Shown in pieces: positions 27,800 to 36,242 of a DNA stretch of 64,000 bases (positions are counted from its first letter, which is position 1; each line of letters starts with the position of its first letter). The stretch is from the NCBI GenBank assembly GCA_900318205.1, contig ONJS01000021.1, forward strand, positions 16,472-80,471, given 5' to 3'. A model generated the notes under the pieces. It was given only the letters and a program-made list of their open reading frames with translations, was not told where the DNA came from and made no database searches. The stretch is from an uncultured Prevotellaceae bacterium (GTDB taxonomy: Bacteria > Bacteroidota > Bacteroidia > Bacteroidales > Muribaculaceae). A program made the position numbers and the translations under genes.

Positions 27800-28739
27800 A
27801 GTCGGGATTACTGGTTGCGAAACCCTGCGTGCAGCAGAGCTGACGCGTGTGCTCATCAACCATCCCGATGTGGAATTGCGTTGGGTGGTGGGAAACGTTC
27901 CGCCAGGCACGCGTCTTGACAGCATTGTCACCGGCATCATCGGCGAATGTGATCTCATTGCGAATCCTGAGGGTCCGCTTGGTGAGGTTAATGTCGTGTT
28001 TGTCTGTGACAATGCAGCCACAGTGCTTGACAGTCTTGAACTGCCCGATGAGACCCGCATCATTGACCTGAGCGGTAGCCATAATCTGTGCCATGGGGAG
28101 GACTTGCCCTGGAGGTATGGCTTGTCCGAGATGCTGCGCCGTGTGCTTGTGCATGATACCCAGCGTGTGACGATTCCCGGCACTGCCGCTACCGCATCGT
28201 TGCTTGCTGTGATGCCCATGGCACGCAACCTGATGCTCAACAGCCCATTGGATATCAAAGTGGCTTTGGGCTCGTTGGCGTTCCATGATGAGGGCAAGAT
28301 GCTTGGTGGCCATGCAGTTGACGCTTGGGCCACGGCACAACGGCAGGAAGTGGAATATGCCCTTCGACAGTGCCAGTCAAGTTTTGACCAGCCGGTCACT
28401 TTGACCGTGAGTGAACTTGCTGAGCGGCGCACGCTTGCGGTAGCAGTCCGTTTCAAGTGTGCTGTTGATGACGAGATGGTCCGCCAGATGTATGACCAAT
28501 ACTATGATGACCACAACTTTGTGTTCATTGTGGACCGTCCCATCGTTACTGCCGATGTTGAGAATACCAACAAATGCCTTATCCACCTTGACAAGGACGA
28601 GCACACCGGGTTGCTCACAGTGCATGCCGTGATGGATTTCCTGCTCAAGGGTTCTGCCGGTAATGCCGTGCATATCATGAACCTGTTGTTCGGTCTTCAT
28701 GAGCGTGCGGGATTGGCACTCAAGGCGACAGGCTGTTAG
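27792..28739 (+). CDS. argC: ArgC-like protein (N-acyl-gamma-glutamyl-phosphate reductase family) lacking the catalytic cysteine
   Basis: 315 residues from ATG 27792, the start that overlaps the argR stop. The fold of ArgC is clear: N-terminal nucleotide-binding start MIKVGITG, IDLSGSHNL, YGLSEM, NTNKCLIHLDKDE and the closing FLLKGSAGNAVHIMNLLFGL. At the active site the usual PGC(Y/F) motif reads PGTAAT, so Thr131 replaces the catalytic Cys. The His-rich HxHxPEI region reads AQRQEVE, lacking the catalytic His as well. The dinucleotide motif GAxGYxG is also altered (GITGCETLRAAEL). It is thus probably not a working reductase but a pseudoenzyme, perhaps a partner or sensor for ArgR. No other arginine genes are adjacent. 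Confidence 0.8.
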   Translation: MIKVGITGCETLRAAELTRVLINHPDVELRWVVGNVPPGTRLDSIVTGIIGECDLIANPEGPLGEVNVVFVCDNAATVLDSLELPDETRIIDLSGSHNLCHGEDLPWRYGLSEMLRRVLVHDTQRVTIPGTAATASLLAVMPMARNLMLNSPLDIKVALGSLAFHDEGKMLGGHAVDAWATAQRQEVEYALRQCQSSFDQPVTLTVSELAERRTLAVAVRFKCAVDDEMVRQMYDQYYDDHNFVFIVDRPIVTADVENTNKCLIHLDKDEHTGLLTVHAVMDFLLKGSAGNAVHIMNLLFGLHERAGLALKATGC

Positions 28740-28793
28740 AATTACAACGATACACATTATATATAAATAACTATCTAAAAATACCATTAAGTT

Positions 28794-29207
28794 ATGTCAG
28801 TCAATAAAGTCATTCTTTTGGGCCGAGTAGGTAAGGACCCTGATGTGCGTTATGTCGCACAAAATCAGCCTGTAGCATCATTCACGCTCGCCACTACCGA
28901 CAGAGCCTATACCAACGCCAACGGCGTGCAGGTACCCGAGCGCACCGAGTGGCACAACATCGTGATGTGGGGCAAGAATGCCGAAGTTGCAGAACGTTAT
29001 ATTCGCAAGGGTACCCAGATTTATCTGGAAGGCCGTCTGCGCACCCGTGCATGGGAAGACCGCAACCAGGTGAAACGCTACACCACCGAGATCTATGTTG
29101 ATAGCTTTGAACTGCTTGCCCGTCCTGCCACCACGACAGCGCCCCAGCAGCCCGCAGCTCAACCTCAGCAACCTGCTGGCAATCAGCAAGGAGGAGCACC
29201 TTTCTAA
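28794..29207 (+). CDS. ssb: Single-stranded DNA-binding protein
   Basis: 137-residue SSB that coats single-stranded DNA in replication and repair. The OB fold spans residues 1-108 with MSVNKVILLGRVGKDPDVRY, ATTDRAYT, RTEWHNIVMWGKNAEVAERYIRKG in pieces, and YLEGRLRTRAWED, all typical of bacterial SSB. A Gln/Pro/Ala-rich linker follows. The C-terminal tip reads NQQGGAPF: the usual PF ending is kept but the acidic residues that normally precede it are missing, which may weaken partner binding. It may be a paralogue. 54 bases after the ArgC-like gene. Confidence 0.93.
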   Translation: MSVNKVILLGRVGKDPDVRYVAQNQPVASFTLATTDRAYTNANGVQVPERTEWHNIVMWGKNAEVAERYIRKGTQIYLEGRLRTRAWEDRNQVKRYTTEIYVDSFELLARPATTTAPQQPAAQPQQPAGNQQGGAPF

Positions 29208-29230
29208 AGCTCTTTCTTTTTTGAGATAAT

Positions 29231-29288
29231 AAAAAAACAATCACGTGACTCTTGCTCAGTCAAGAAGTCACGTGATTGTCATTTTATT
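29231..29288. terminator. Bidirectional terminator between convergent ssb and manC
   Basis: ACAATCACGTGACT (29237-29250) pairs with AGTCACGTGATTGT (29266-29279), and the stem is extended inward by CTTG/CAAG after one bulged A. An A-run precedes it (29231-29236) and CATTTTATT follows, so it can serve both strands. Confidence 0.85.
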
Positions 29289-29315
29289 GTCACCGTGGTT
29301 GAAAGACCAGGGCGT

Positions 29316-30395
29316 TTATAGATACTTGTCGCCGAACTTGGCTTTTACGTCATTGACGTATTGCTTGATTTTCTGTTCCTCGGCCATGGGCACGATGAGC
29401 AGGGCGTCATCGACGTCGGCAACGATATATCCCTCCAGTCCTGAAGCCACCACCAGCTTGTCACCCTTGATGGCAACGATGTTGTCATGGCTGTTGAACA
29501 TCAGGGCCTTGCAGTTCTGGGTCACATTGCCGTCCTTGTTCTTGGGCGAGTGGTCATAAAGCGACCGCCAGGTACCCAGGTCATTCCACCCGAAGTCCAC
29601 TGTCTCGACATAGACGTTGGGCGCCTTCTCCATGATAGCAAAGTCGATGCTGATGCTGGGTGAGGCTTCAAAGTTGGTGTTGATGTAGTCCATCTCCTGG
29701 TCTGTCCCAAAGAACTGACTGCCACGTTCAAAGATGACGTTTACCTCGGGAGCAAAAGCGTTGAGCGCGTTGAGGATGCTGTCGGCACTCCAGAAGAACA
29801 TGCCTGAGTTCCAGTAGAATTCTCCCGACTCCAGGAATACGCGTGCGAGGTCCTCGTTGGGCTTTTCGGTAAAGGTCTTTACTGTCGAGAAATTACCCTC
29901 AACAGGTTCGCCCACCTGGATGTATCCGTAGCCCGTTTCGGGTCTGCTGGGCTTGATGCCCATGGTAACGAGGGCGTCATGATTCTCGATGAAGTCAAAA
30001 GCGCTGTTGACACTCTGCCTGAACTTCTCCTCATTGATGATCAGATGGTCGCTGGGGGCTACCATCATCTTGGCATCAGGATTGATGGCTTTGATGTGGT
30101 TGGCTGCCCAGGCGATGCAGGGAGCGGTATTGCGGCGTGTGGGTTCGAGCAGGATCTGGTTGTTCTTGATTTGAGGTAACTGTTCCTTGATGAGCGGCTC
30201 GTAGCTCTCGTTAGTGATCAGGATGATATTCTCAACGGGCACAATGCCGTCGATGCGGTCAAAGGCCATTTGCAGCAAGGAGCGTCCTGTGCCGAAGAAA
30301 TCGATGAACTGTTTAGGCTTGGCGGTTTTGGAGAAGGGCCAAAATCGGCTGCCGACGCCTCCGCACATGATAACGCAATATCTGTTGTTATCCAT
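29316..30395 (-). CDS. manC: Mannose-1-phosphate guanylyltransferase
   Basis: 359-residue cytoplasmic nucleotidyltransferase making GDP-mannose from mannose-1-phosphate and GTP, a precursor of surface polysaccharides. The N-terminal signature CGGVGSRFWPFSKTAKPKQF (residues 11-30) contains the nucleotide-binding loop and activating Lys. Further family motifs are EPTRRNTAPCIA, PSDHLI, ETGYGYIQ, FTEKP and FYWNSGMFFW, with SIDFAIMEK late in the domain. Length fits the short form without a fused isomerase domain. Minus strand; a -7-like TACCTTTG (complement of 30450-30457) lies about 55 bases upstream of the start. Confidence 0.95.
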   Translation of the reverse strand: MDNNRYCVIMCGGVGSRFWPFSKTAKPKQFIDFFGTGRSLLQMAFDRIDGIVPVENIILITNESYEPLIKEQLPQIKNNQILLEPTRRNTAPCIAWAANHIKAINPDAKMMVAPSDHLIINEEKFRQSVNSAFDFIENHDALVTMGIKPSRPETGYGYIQVGEPVEGNFSTVKTFTEKPNEDLARVFLESGEFYWNSGMFFWSADSILNALNAFAPEVNVIFERGSQFFGTDQEMDYINTNFEASPSISIDFAIMEKAPNVYVETVDFGWNDLGTWRSLYDHSPKNKDGNVTQNCKALMFNSHDNIVAIKGDKLVVASGLEGYIVADVDDALLIVPMAEEQKIKQYVNDVKAKFGDKYL

Positions 30396-30570
30396 TGTGG
30401 TGGTAATGTTTTATTGGTTGATGTTGACCGACAACTTATTTGTCGCTCACAAAGGTACAAATAAAAATCAAAGAGAGAGAATAGATGCCGTATAAATACT
30501 GGCCGAGCTTTTCCTGATTTAGCTCAGACTACTGGTAAACAATAGTTTGTGACTTGTTTTTTGATGATTG

Positions 30571-31035
30571 TTATTCATCAAAATAGATGGGCAGCGTACG
30601 GCTGATGCTTTGTTCCAGAGAGATCAGCGTTTCGGTGGCGGCAACGCCCTCGATGTGCTGGATGCGGTCATTGACCAGAGACATGAGATGCTCGTTGTCG
30701 CGGGCATAGACCTTAATCATCATCGTGTAGTGTCCAGTGGTGAAATGGCACTCGACAACTTCCTTGATTTTGAGCAACTCGGGCACCACGGTGCGATACA
30801 TTGAGCCGCGCTCGAGGGTCAGTCCTATAAAGGTGCACGTGGAATAACCCAGCAGCTTGGGATTGACGTTGTAGCCCGATCCGGTAATGACGCCATCATC
30901 GATGAGGCGCTGGATGCGCTGGTGTACTGCAGCACGTGAGACACCACACACCTGTGCCACATCCTTGCTGGGGATGCGGGCGTTATTCATAATAATTTCA
31001 AGAATCTTTTTGTCGAGTGTATCAATCTTTTCCAT
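30571..31035 (-). CDS. Lrp/AsnC-family transcriptional regulator
   Basis: 154 residues from ATG at 31035 (MEKIDTLDKKIL); a longer frame to 31062 exists but its extra residues do not fit the family. N-terminal winged HTH (DTLDKKILEIIMNNARIPSKDVA ... SRAAVHQRIQRLIDDGVI) and C-terminal RAM ligand domain (VVECHFTTGHYTMMIKVYARD). Such proteins sense amino acids and control amino-acid metabolism. A -7-like TACATTTG (complement of 31060-31067) lies just upstream. Its neighbour lysA, also on the minus strand 131 bases away, is a possible target, but that is inference only. Confidence 0.9.
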   Translation of the reverse strand: MEKIDTLDKKILEIIMNNARIPSKDVAQVCGVSRAAVHQRIQRLIDDGVITGSGYNVNPKLLGYSTCTFIGLTLERGSMYRTVVPELLKIKEVVECHFTTGHYTMMIKVYARDNEHLMSLVNDRIQHIEGVAATETLISLEQSISRTLPIYFDE

Positions 31036-31166
31036 GAAATCAAGGTTTAATAACACTCGCAAATGTAATTATTTTTTTTAATAAGGCTATAGAATTCAGT
31101 GATTTTTTTTGTTTTTTTTTGAAGGCTATCTTGCAAACAGTTGTGTATTAGGTATATAATACATGT

Positions 31167-32339
31167 TTAAATCTTGTCGCTGAAGATGCTGTTGGGCAAG
31201 GAACGCATGTTGTAGGTCGAGGACATCGACTCACCGTAGGCTCCTGCCGAGCGGATAGCGATGAGGTCGCCACGATGGGTAACAGGCAGTTGGCAGTCGC
31301 GTGCAAACACGTCGCTTGACTCGCAGACGGGACCAACGATGTCGTAGGCCTCACTCTGGGTATCGCGAGACGTCAGATTCTGGATAGCGTGGTGGGCCTG
31401 GTATAGGGCGGGCCTGATCAGGTCGTTCATGCCGGCATCCAGGATGACGAATTTCTTGTTGCGGTTTTCCTTGATGTAGATGGTGCGGCTGATGAGTGAT
31501 CCGCACTGGCCGACGATGGAACGTCCCAACTCAAAATGCACTTGCTGATCTTGCTTGAAATTGAGGTGGCGCTTGAACACGTCAAAATACTGCTTGAAAT
31601 CGGGAATCAGGCACTCGTCGGGGTGGCTGTAGTCTATGCCCAGACCGCCTCCCATGTTGAGTATTGGGAAGTGTATGCCTTGCTGCTCGAACTGGTCCTG
31701 AAGTTTGTTGACGGTCTCACACAGCATCACATAGGGTTGCATCGAAGTGATTTGTGAGCCGATGTGGAAATGCAGTCCGCGCAACTCGATATTGGGTAAC
31801 TCAATGGCTTGTTTAACAGTGTTTTCCAGTTCTTCAAGGGTGATGCCGAACTTGTTCTCGGCAGTGCCTGTTGTAATGTATTTGTGGGTGTGTGCATCGA
31901 TGTCGGGGTTGACGCGCAGCGCCACGCGTGCTGTGGTGTCCATCTCGCTGGCCAACGCGTTGATGACCTCCAATTCAGGGATCGATTCTACATTGAAACA
32001 CCCGATATTCTTGTCCAGTCCCAACCTGATTTCCCAATCCGTTTTTCCTACGCCTGAATAGGTCAACTCCTGTGGCTCGAAGCCAGCCTTGACGGCTGCC
32101 TGGATTTCGCCTCCACTCACCAGGTCAGCGCCCAAGCCGCTTTGTGCTATCTCGTTGATTATGCGTGGATTGCCGTTGGCTTTGACAGCGTAATGAACCT
32201 TGAACGGATAGCCTTCAATCTGACGTTTGATGGCATCGAGCGTCGCATGCAGAATGTCCATGTCATAGTAATAAAATGGTGTGGACACTTGCTGAAGTGA
32301 GCCCATTGGAAAATGATGGTCTGTCCTATTGTTGACCAT
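31167..32339 (-). CDS. lysA: Diaminopimelate decarboxylase
   Basis: 390-residue PLP enzyme converting meso-diaminopimelate to lysine, the last step of lysine synthesis. The alanine-racemase-like barrel starts with HYAVKANGNP, where Lys53 would hold PLP. HFHIGSQ, NMGGGLGIDY, the phosphate-binding ELGRS and the active-site CESSD are also present, with the closing YGESMSSTYNMR. It is a stand-alone decarboxylase, not fused to aspartokinase. A -7 TACCTTTG (complement of 32388-32395) lies 49 bases upstream. Divergent from the dcw cluster. Confidence 0.95.
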   Translation of the reverse strand: MVNNRTDHHFPMGSLQQVSTPFYYYDMDILHATLDAIKRQIEGYPFKVHYAVKANGNPRIINEIAQSGLGADLVSGGEIQAAVKAGFEPQELTYSGVGKTDWEIRLGLDKNIGCFNVESIPELEVINALASEMDTTARVALRVNPDIDAHTHKYITTGTAENKFGITLEELENTVKQAIELPNIELRGLHFHIGSQITSMQPYVMLCETVNKLQDQFEQQGIHFPILNMGGGLGIDYSHPDECLIPDFKQYFDVFKRHLNFKQDQQVHFELGRSIVGQCGSLISRTIYIKENRNKKFVILDAGMNDLIRPALYQAHHAIQNLTSRDTQSEAYDIVGPVCESSDVFARDCQLPVTHRGDLIAIRSAGAYGESMSSTYNMRSLPNSIFSDKI

Positions 32340-32736
32340 GGTGTTACGTTGATGTTTTGGTTATAAAGTTGGTTGTGAATGATGGCGCAAAGGTATTGAA
32401 AATTTTATTAAAAAAGTATTTACAATTCATAAAATATGCAAATTTTCACTTTATTGATATCTTCATCCTCATCTTTCACTGAAACAAGCCAAAAACTACT
32501 TTGAGAAAAATTGCCGAAAAAAGCAGTAATTTTGCACTTGTAAATTTCTGACAAATCAAATTAAAGTATTGATTTTCAATGGTGTTGCAGGGTGTTAATA
32601 AGTCTGTTAATAAAAAATAACTTTTTGTTTGTAAATTTCGGGGTTTGTATTTGCAAATTATCCAAAAAAAAGCAGTAATTTTGAAGTCCCCAAAAAGTAG
32701 GGGTCAGAAGAACACCCAACGGCAAAAGTTTACATC
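32340..32736. promoter_or_regulatory. Divergent lysA / dcw-cluster promoter region with twin promoters
   Basis: AT-rich and gene-free. For the minus strand, CAAAGGTA at 32388-32395 is the lysA -7. For the plus strand there are two near-identical elements sharing AAGCAGTAATTTTG: TTTG 32500-32503 with TAATTTTG 32527-32534, and TTTG 32650-32653 with TAATTTTG 32676-32683 (spacers 23 and 22). The second would start transcription about 45 bases before rsmH. No mraZ gene is present. Confidence 0.55.
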
Positions 32737-33660
32737 ATGCAACCACTTGTGTATCACATACCTGCGCTGCTCCACGAGAGCATCAACGGGCTTGCAATCA
32801 AGTCTGATGGCACTTATGTTGACGCCACCTTTGGTGGCGGCGGCCACAGTCGTGCCATTCTTGAACAGCTTGGCGAGAAGGGCCGCCTCATCGGAATGGA
32901 CCAGGATATGGATGCCTGGCAGAACCGTTTGGAGGACGGCAGGTTTACATTTGCACACGGCAATTTTGCCTACATCAAGAATTTCCTGCGTTACTACGGG
33001 GTCGATTCGGTGGATGGCATCCTTGCCGACCTGGGTGTGTCGTTCCATCACTTTGATGCCGTTGACCGAGGGTTCACCTTCCGTGCCGATGCCCCCTTGG
33101 ACATGCGCATGAACCGTGCTGCCTCGTTCACTGCCCGTGAACTGCTGAACACCTACACTGAGGAACGCCTGGCCGATGTGCTGTATCTCTATGGCGAGTT
33201 GCGCCAGTCACGGCGTCTTGCTGCCGCGATTGTCAAGGCTCGTCCCCTGGTGACAACCGGTGAACTCCTGAATGTCGTTCGCCCGTTTATCAAGGCCTCG
33301 CAGGAGAAGAAGGAACTGTCGATGCTGTTCCAGGCATTGCGCATCGAGGTCAATGGAGAACTTGATGCCCTGCGCCAACTGTTGGCCCAGTCGCTTGAGG
33401 TGCTCAAACCGGGAGGCCGCCTTGCCATCATCACTTACCACTCGCTGGAGGACCGCTTGGTCAAGAACTTCATGCGCAGCGGCAATGTCGAGGGACGGCA
33501 GGAAAAGGACTTCTATGGCCGCGTCAACACGCCGTGGCGTGTGATTACCAGCAAGGTCATTGTCCCCGATGCTGATGAGGTGTCGCGCAACCCACGCTCC
33601 CGCAGTGCCAAGCTGCGCGTCGCCGAGTTGCTGCCAGCCTCGGCCAATTCACACGATTAA
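32737..33660 (+). CDS. rsmH: 16S rRNA (cytosine1402-N4)-methyltransferase RsmH
   Basis: 307-residue SAM-dependent methyltransferase (MraW) that modifies C1402 in the ribosomal P site. The SAM-binding motif DATFGGGGHSRAILE (residues 28-42), DQDMDAW, DLGVSFHHFD, LDMRMN and the late YHSLEDRLVKNFMR are diagnostic. Length is normal. It is the first gene of the dcw cluster here, where many genomes have mraZ in front. ATG 32737 is preferred by alignment of QPLVYHIPALLHE with family N-termini. Confidence 0.96.
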   Translation: MQPLVYHIPALLHESINGLAIKSDGTYVDATFGGGGHSRAILEQLGEKGRLIGMDQDMDAWQNRLEDGRFTFAHGNFAYIKNFLRYYGVDSVDGILADLGVSFHHFDAVDRGFTFRADAPLDMRMNRAASFTARELLNTYTEERLADVLYLYGELRQSRRLAAAIVKARPLVTTGELLNVVRPFIKASQEKKELSMLFQALRIEVNGELDALRQLLAQSLEVLKPGGRLAIITYHSLEDRLVKNFMRSGNVEGRQEKDFYGRVNTPWRVITSKVIVPDADEVSRNPRSRSAKLRVAELLPASANSHD

Positions 33661-33710
33661 ACATCGCTATAACTACACAACAAAACTGTTTACGCAAACA
33701 ACCAACCACT

Positions 33711-34061
33711 ATGAGTGAGAAAAAAAATAACGCTTCGACAACGGGAAAGAAGGCTGGAAAAGTCATCATCCAGGGCCGCATCTTCTCGCTTGAGTTCTTC
33801 AAGCGCAACTGGGTCTATGTCGTCTTTGTCATGGCGATGGCACTCGCCTATATCGGCAACAAGTTCGCATGCCAGAGCAGCATGGAGGAACTGTTGCAGT
33901 TGCAGAAGACCGACCTTGTCAATGCCCAGACCGACCTCGTCAGCTCCAGCGCCAAGTACAACTCGATGATACGCGAGAGTGAGATGGTCAAGCTCATCAA
34001 CGAACGTCATTTGGGCCTGACTGCGCCGCTCGACCCTCCCTATGAGTTGAAATCCAAGTGA
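33711..34061 (+). CDS. ftsL: FtsL-like division protein
   Basis: 116-residue bitopic membrane protein: a Lys-rich cytoplasmic N-terminus, one transmembrane segment (about residues 34-51, WVYVVFVMAMALAYIG), then a periplasmic heptad-like coiled coil (LLQLQKTDLVNAQTDLVSS) and a short tail. Sequence conservation in FtsL is low, so the call rests on size, topology and its fixed slot between rsmH and ftsI. It would stabilise the FtsQLB complex and activate FtsWI. 50 bases after rsmH. Confidence 0.85.
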   Translation: MSEKKNNASTTGKKAGKVIIQGRIFSLEFFKRNWVYVVFVMAMALAYIGNKFACQSSMEELLQLQKTDLVNAQTDLVSSSAKYNSMIRESEMVKLINERHLGLTAPLDPPYELKSK

Positions 34062-34093
34062 AACTAGTTACCCCATCAAAAAAGTTTTGAAAA

Positions 34094-36226
34094 ATGACAA
34101 AGACAAAACAGAACAATAAAAGACACATCCTGTGGCGCTATGCACTGGTAGTGGGCATGATGCTCTTGTTCTCATTCTGGATCATCTGGAATATGTTCAA
34201 GCTCACCGTTGTGCAGGCTCCATTGTGGAACAAGAAGGCCCACACGGTGCTTGACAGCACGATCTACACGCCGCCCGAGCGTGGCAGACTGCTCGCCGAC
34301 AACGGCACCGAGTTGGCCGCCAACCTGGAATTCTATGTGGCGCGCATCGACTGGCTGGCCGACGGTATCGTGGATGATACCCTGAAGAAATACATCGGCC
34401 CTTTGTGCGACAGCCTGGCAGCCTTTGACCCCTCGTTGACGGCTGCGCAGTGGCGTACCAAGCTGATGACTGACCGTAAGGCCATCCTGGATGCGGCGCG
34501 TCCCAAGGACAAGAGCCAGAAGCCTCGCCGCAACCACGCCTACCGCCTCTTCCCGCAGATGCTCACCCACAGGGAGTATAAGCGTTTGCGCAGTTTCCCG
34601 TTCTTTAGGAAGCCGATCAACGAGTCGGGCTTCTACAGCGAGAAAATACCACGCCGCACCAAGCCCTACGGTTCCATGGCGGCACGCAGTATCGGCAACT
34701 TGGACAGCACCCGCTCCCATGGCATCTCTGGCCTGGAGCGTGCACTTGACACCTTGCTGTACGGCAAACCTGGCATCGCCCACTACCTGCAGTTGACCAA
34801 TGCCATCGCGCCGGTCGAGATTGTTCCCGCCGTCAAGGGGTATGACATCACGACGACCATCAACGTCCAGTTGCAGGACATCGTCGAGCATGAGCTCAAC
34901 GCCATGTGCGTCGAGACGGGCGCCGAGTGGGGCACTTGTGTACTCATGGAAGTGGCGACCGGTGATATCAAGGCGATCAGTAACCTGAAGCGCAGCGAAG
35001 ACAATCCCGATGAGTATGTCGAGGGTATCAACTATGCCGTGCTGGGTTATGAGCCTGGCTCGGTAGTCAAGACCATCTCGATGATGGTAGCGCTCGAGGA
35101 CGGAATTGTCACCGACATTGAGAAACCGTGGCAGACGGGTTCCTCGTGGGCCTACGCTGGAGGTAACCCCATTACCGACTCCCATGGTGGTGCCACCAGG
35201 ACTGCCCGCCAGATTATTGAGACCTCGTCCAATATCGGTATGGCGAAGATCATCACCCAGAAGTATGGCGCTAATCCCCCGGGCTTCAAGGCCCGCCTGG
35301 AGCAGATGGGCTTCTTTGAGCCGTTCCATCTGGGTATTGCCGGTGAGGAGACTCCCCAGTTCAGCAAGGCTGACGTCAAGGACGGTGGCCGCGTTGTGCT
35401 CTCCCGTCAGGCCTACGGTTACGGTACCCGCATCCCGCCATTGTGCACCCTGGCGATGTACAACGCCATTGCCAACGATGGCAAGTATGTGCGTCCGCGT
35501 CTGTTCAAGAAGCTTTCCCGTGCGGGTGAACCTGACTCCATCATCCCGGTAACCTATATCCGCAAGCAGGTGTGCTCGCCCGAGAATGCCCGCAAACTGC
35601 GCTTGATGTTGCACGACGTGGTGTGGGGCTCCCACGGTACGGCACGCCACTGGGTGCAGGACTCCATGGTGGAAATTGCCGGCAAGACGGGTACGGCCTT
35701 TGAGGTTATCAATGGTAAGTACGGAGCCAGGAAACGTCTCGCCTTCTGTGGCTTCTTCCCCTATGAGAAGCCCAAGTATTCCTGCATCGTGTTGATGCTC
35801 GGTGCCGACCGTGGTGCCGGAGCCAGCAGTGGCATGGTGCTGAAGAACATCGCACGCAAGATGTATGCCCATGGCTTGCTCGGCTCGGCTCCCGACTATG
35901 CCTCCGTCAAGACTAAGAAGAACGCTAAGACTGAAGAGGTCAAGACGCATCCCACGCTGTATGCCTCGTTAAACGATAAAAAGTACAAACGCGTGCAGCA
36001 TGACCTCGGGTTGAAAGACACTCACCGCTATGCCCGCCCCGAGAAGGTGACCTCTGGCGTTCCCAAGGTCATCGGTCTTGACATCCGCGATGCCATCCGT
36101 TTGCTGGAAGGCGCAGGACTCAAGGTGAACTTTACCGGCTCGGGTATGGTTGTTGCCCAGAGTCTCTCCCCGGGCTCCCATTTTACCCGTGGTGAACGTA
36201 TCAACCTCAGATTAAAGAACTCGTAA
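34094..36226 (+). CDS. ftsI: Division-specific penicillin-binding protein (FtsI/PBP3) with PASTA domain
   Basis: 710-residue septal transpeptidase that cross-links peptidoglycan. One N-terminal TM (about 14-34); a dimerisation/pedestal domain (about 50-270) with RGRLLADNGTELA; and the transpeptidase domain with Ser323 in SVVK, SSN at 378-380 and KTG from Lys531. A single PASTA domain (about 655-710, VPKVIGLDIRDAIRLLEGAG) closes the protein, a common addition in Bacteroidetes. It works with FtsW, encoded in the same cluster. 32 bases after ftsL. Confidence 0.95.
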   Translation: MTKTKQNNKRHILWRYALVVGMMLLFSFWIIWNMFKLTVVQAPLWNKKAHTVLDSTIYTPPERGRLLADNGTELAANLEFYVARIDWLADGIVDDTLKKYIGPLCDSLAAFDPSLTAAQWRTKLMTDRKAILDAARPKDKSQKPRRNHAYRLFPQMLTHREYKRLRSFPFFRKPINESGFYSEKIPRRTKPYGSMAARSIGNLDSTRSHGISGLERALDTLLYGKPGIAHYLQLTNAIAPVEIVPAVKGYDITTTINVQLQDIVEHELNAMCVETGAEWGTCVLMEVATGDIKAISNLKRSEDNPDEYVEGINYAVLGYEPGSVVKTISMMVALEDGIVTDIEKPWQTGSSWAYAGGNPITDSHGGATRTARQIIETSSNIGMAKIITQKYGANPPGFKARLEQMGFFEPFHLGIAGEETPQFSKADVKDGGRVVLSRQAYGYGTRIPPLCTLAMYNAIANDGKYVRPRLFKKLSRAGEPDSIIPVTYIRKQVCSPENARKLRLMLHDVVWGSHGTARHWVQDSMVEIAGKTGTAFEVINGKYGARKRLAFCGFFPYEKPKYSCIVLMLGADRGAGASSGMVLKNIARKMYAHGLLGSAPDYASVKTKKNAKTEEVKTHPTLYASLNDKKYKRVQHDLGLKDTHRYARPEKVTSGVPKVIGLDIRDAIRLLEGAGLKVNFTGSGMVVAQSLSPGSHFTRGERINLRLKNS

Positions 36227-36242
36227 ATCACTAATAAAAATC

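Noticed and set aside
32645-33112. 155-codon frame overlapping rsmH
   Set aside because: Overlaps the secure rsmH gene in another frame and starts inside its promoter region.
34172-35950. 592-codon open frame on the minus strand
   Set aside because: Antisense to ftsI, low-complexity His/Gly/Val-rich product with no domain.
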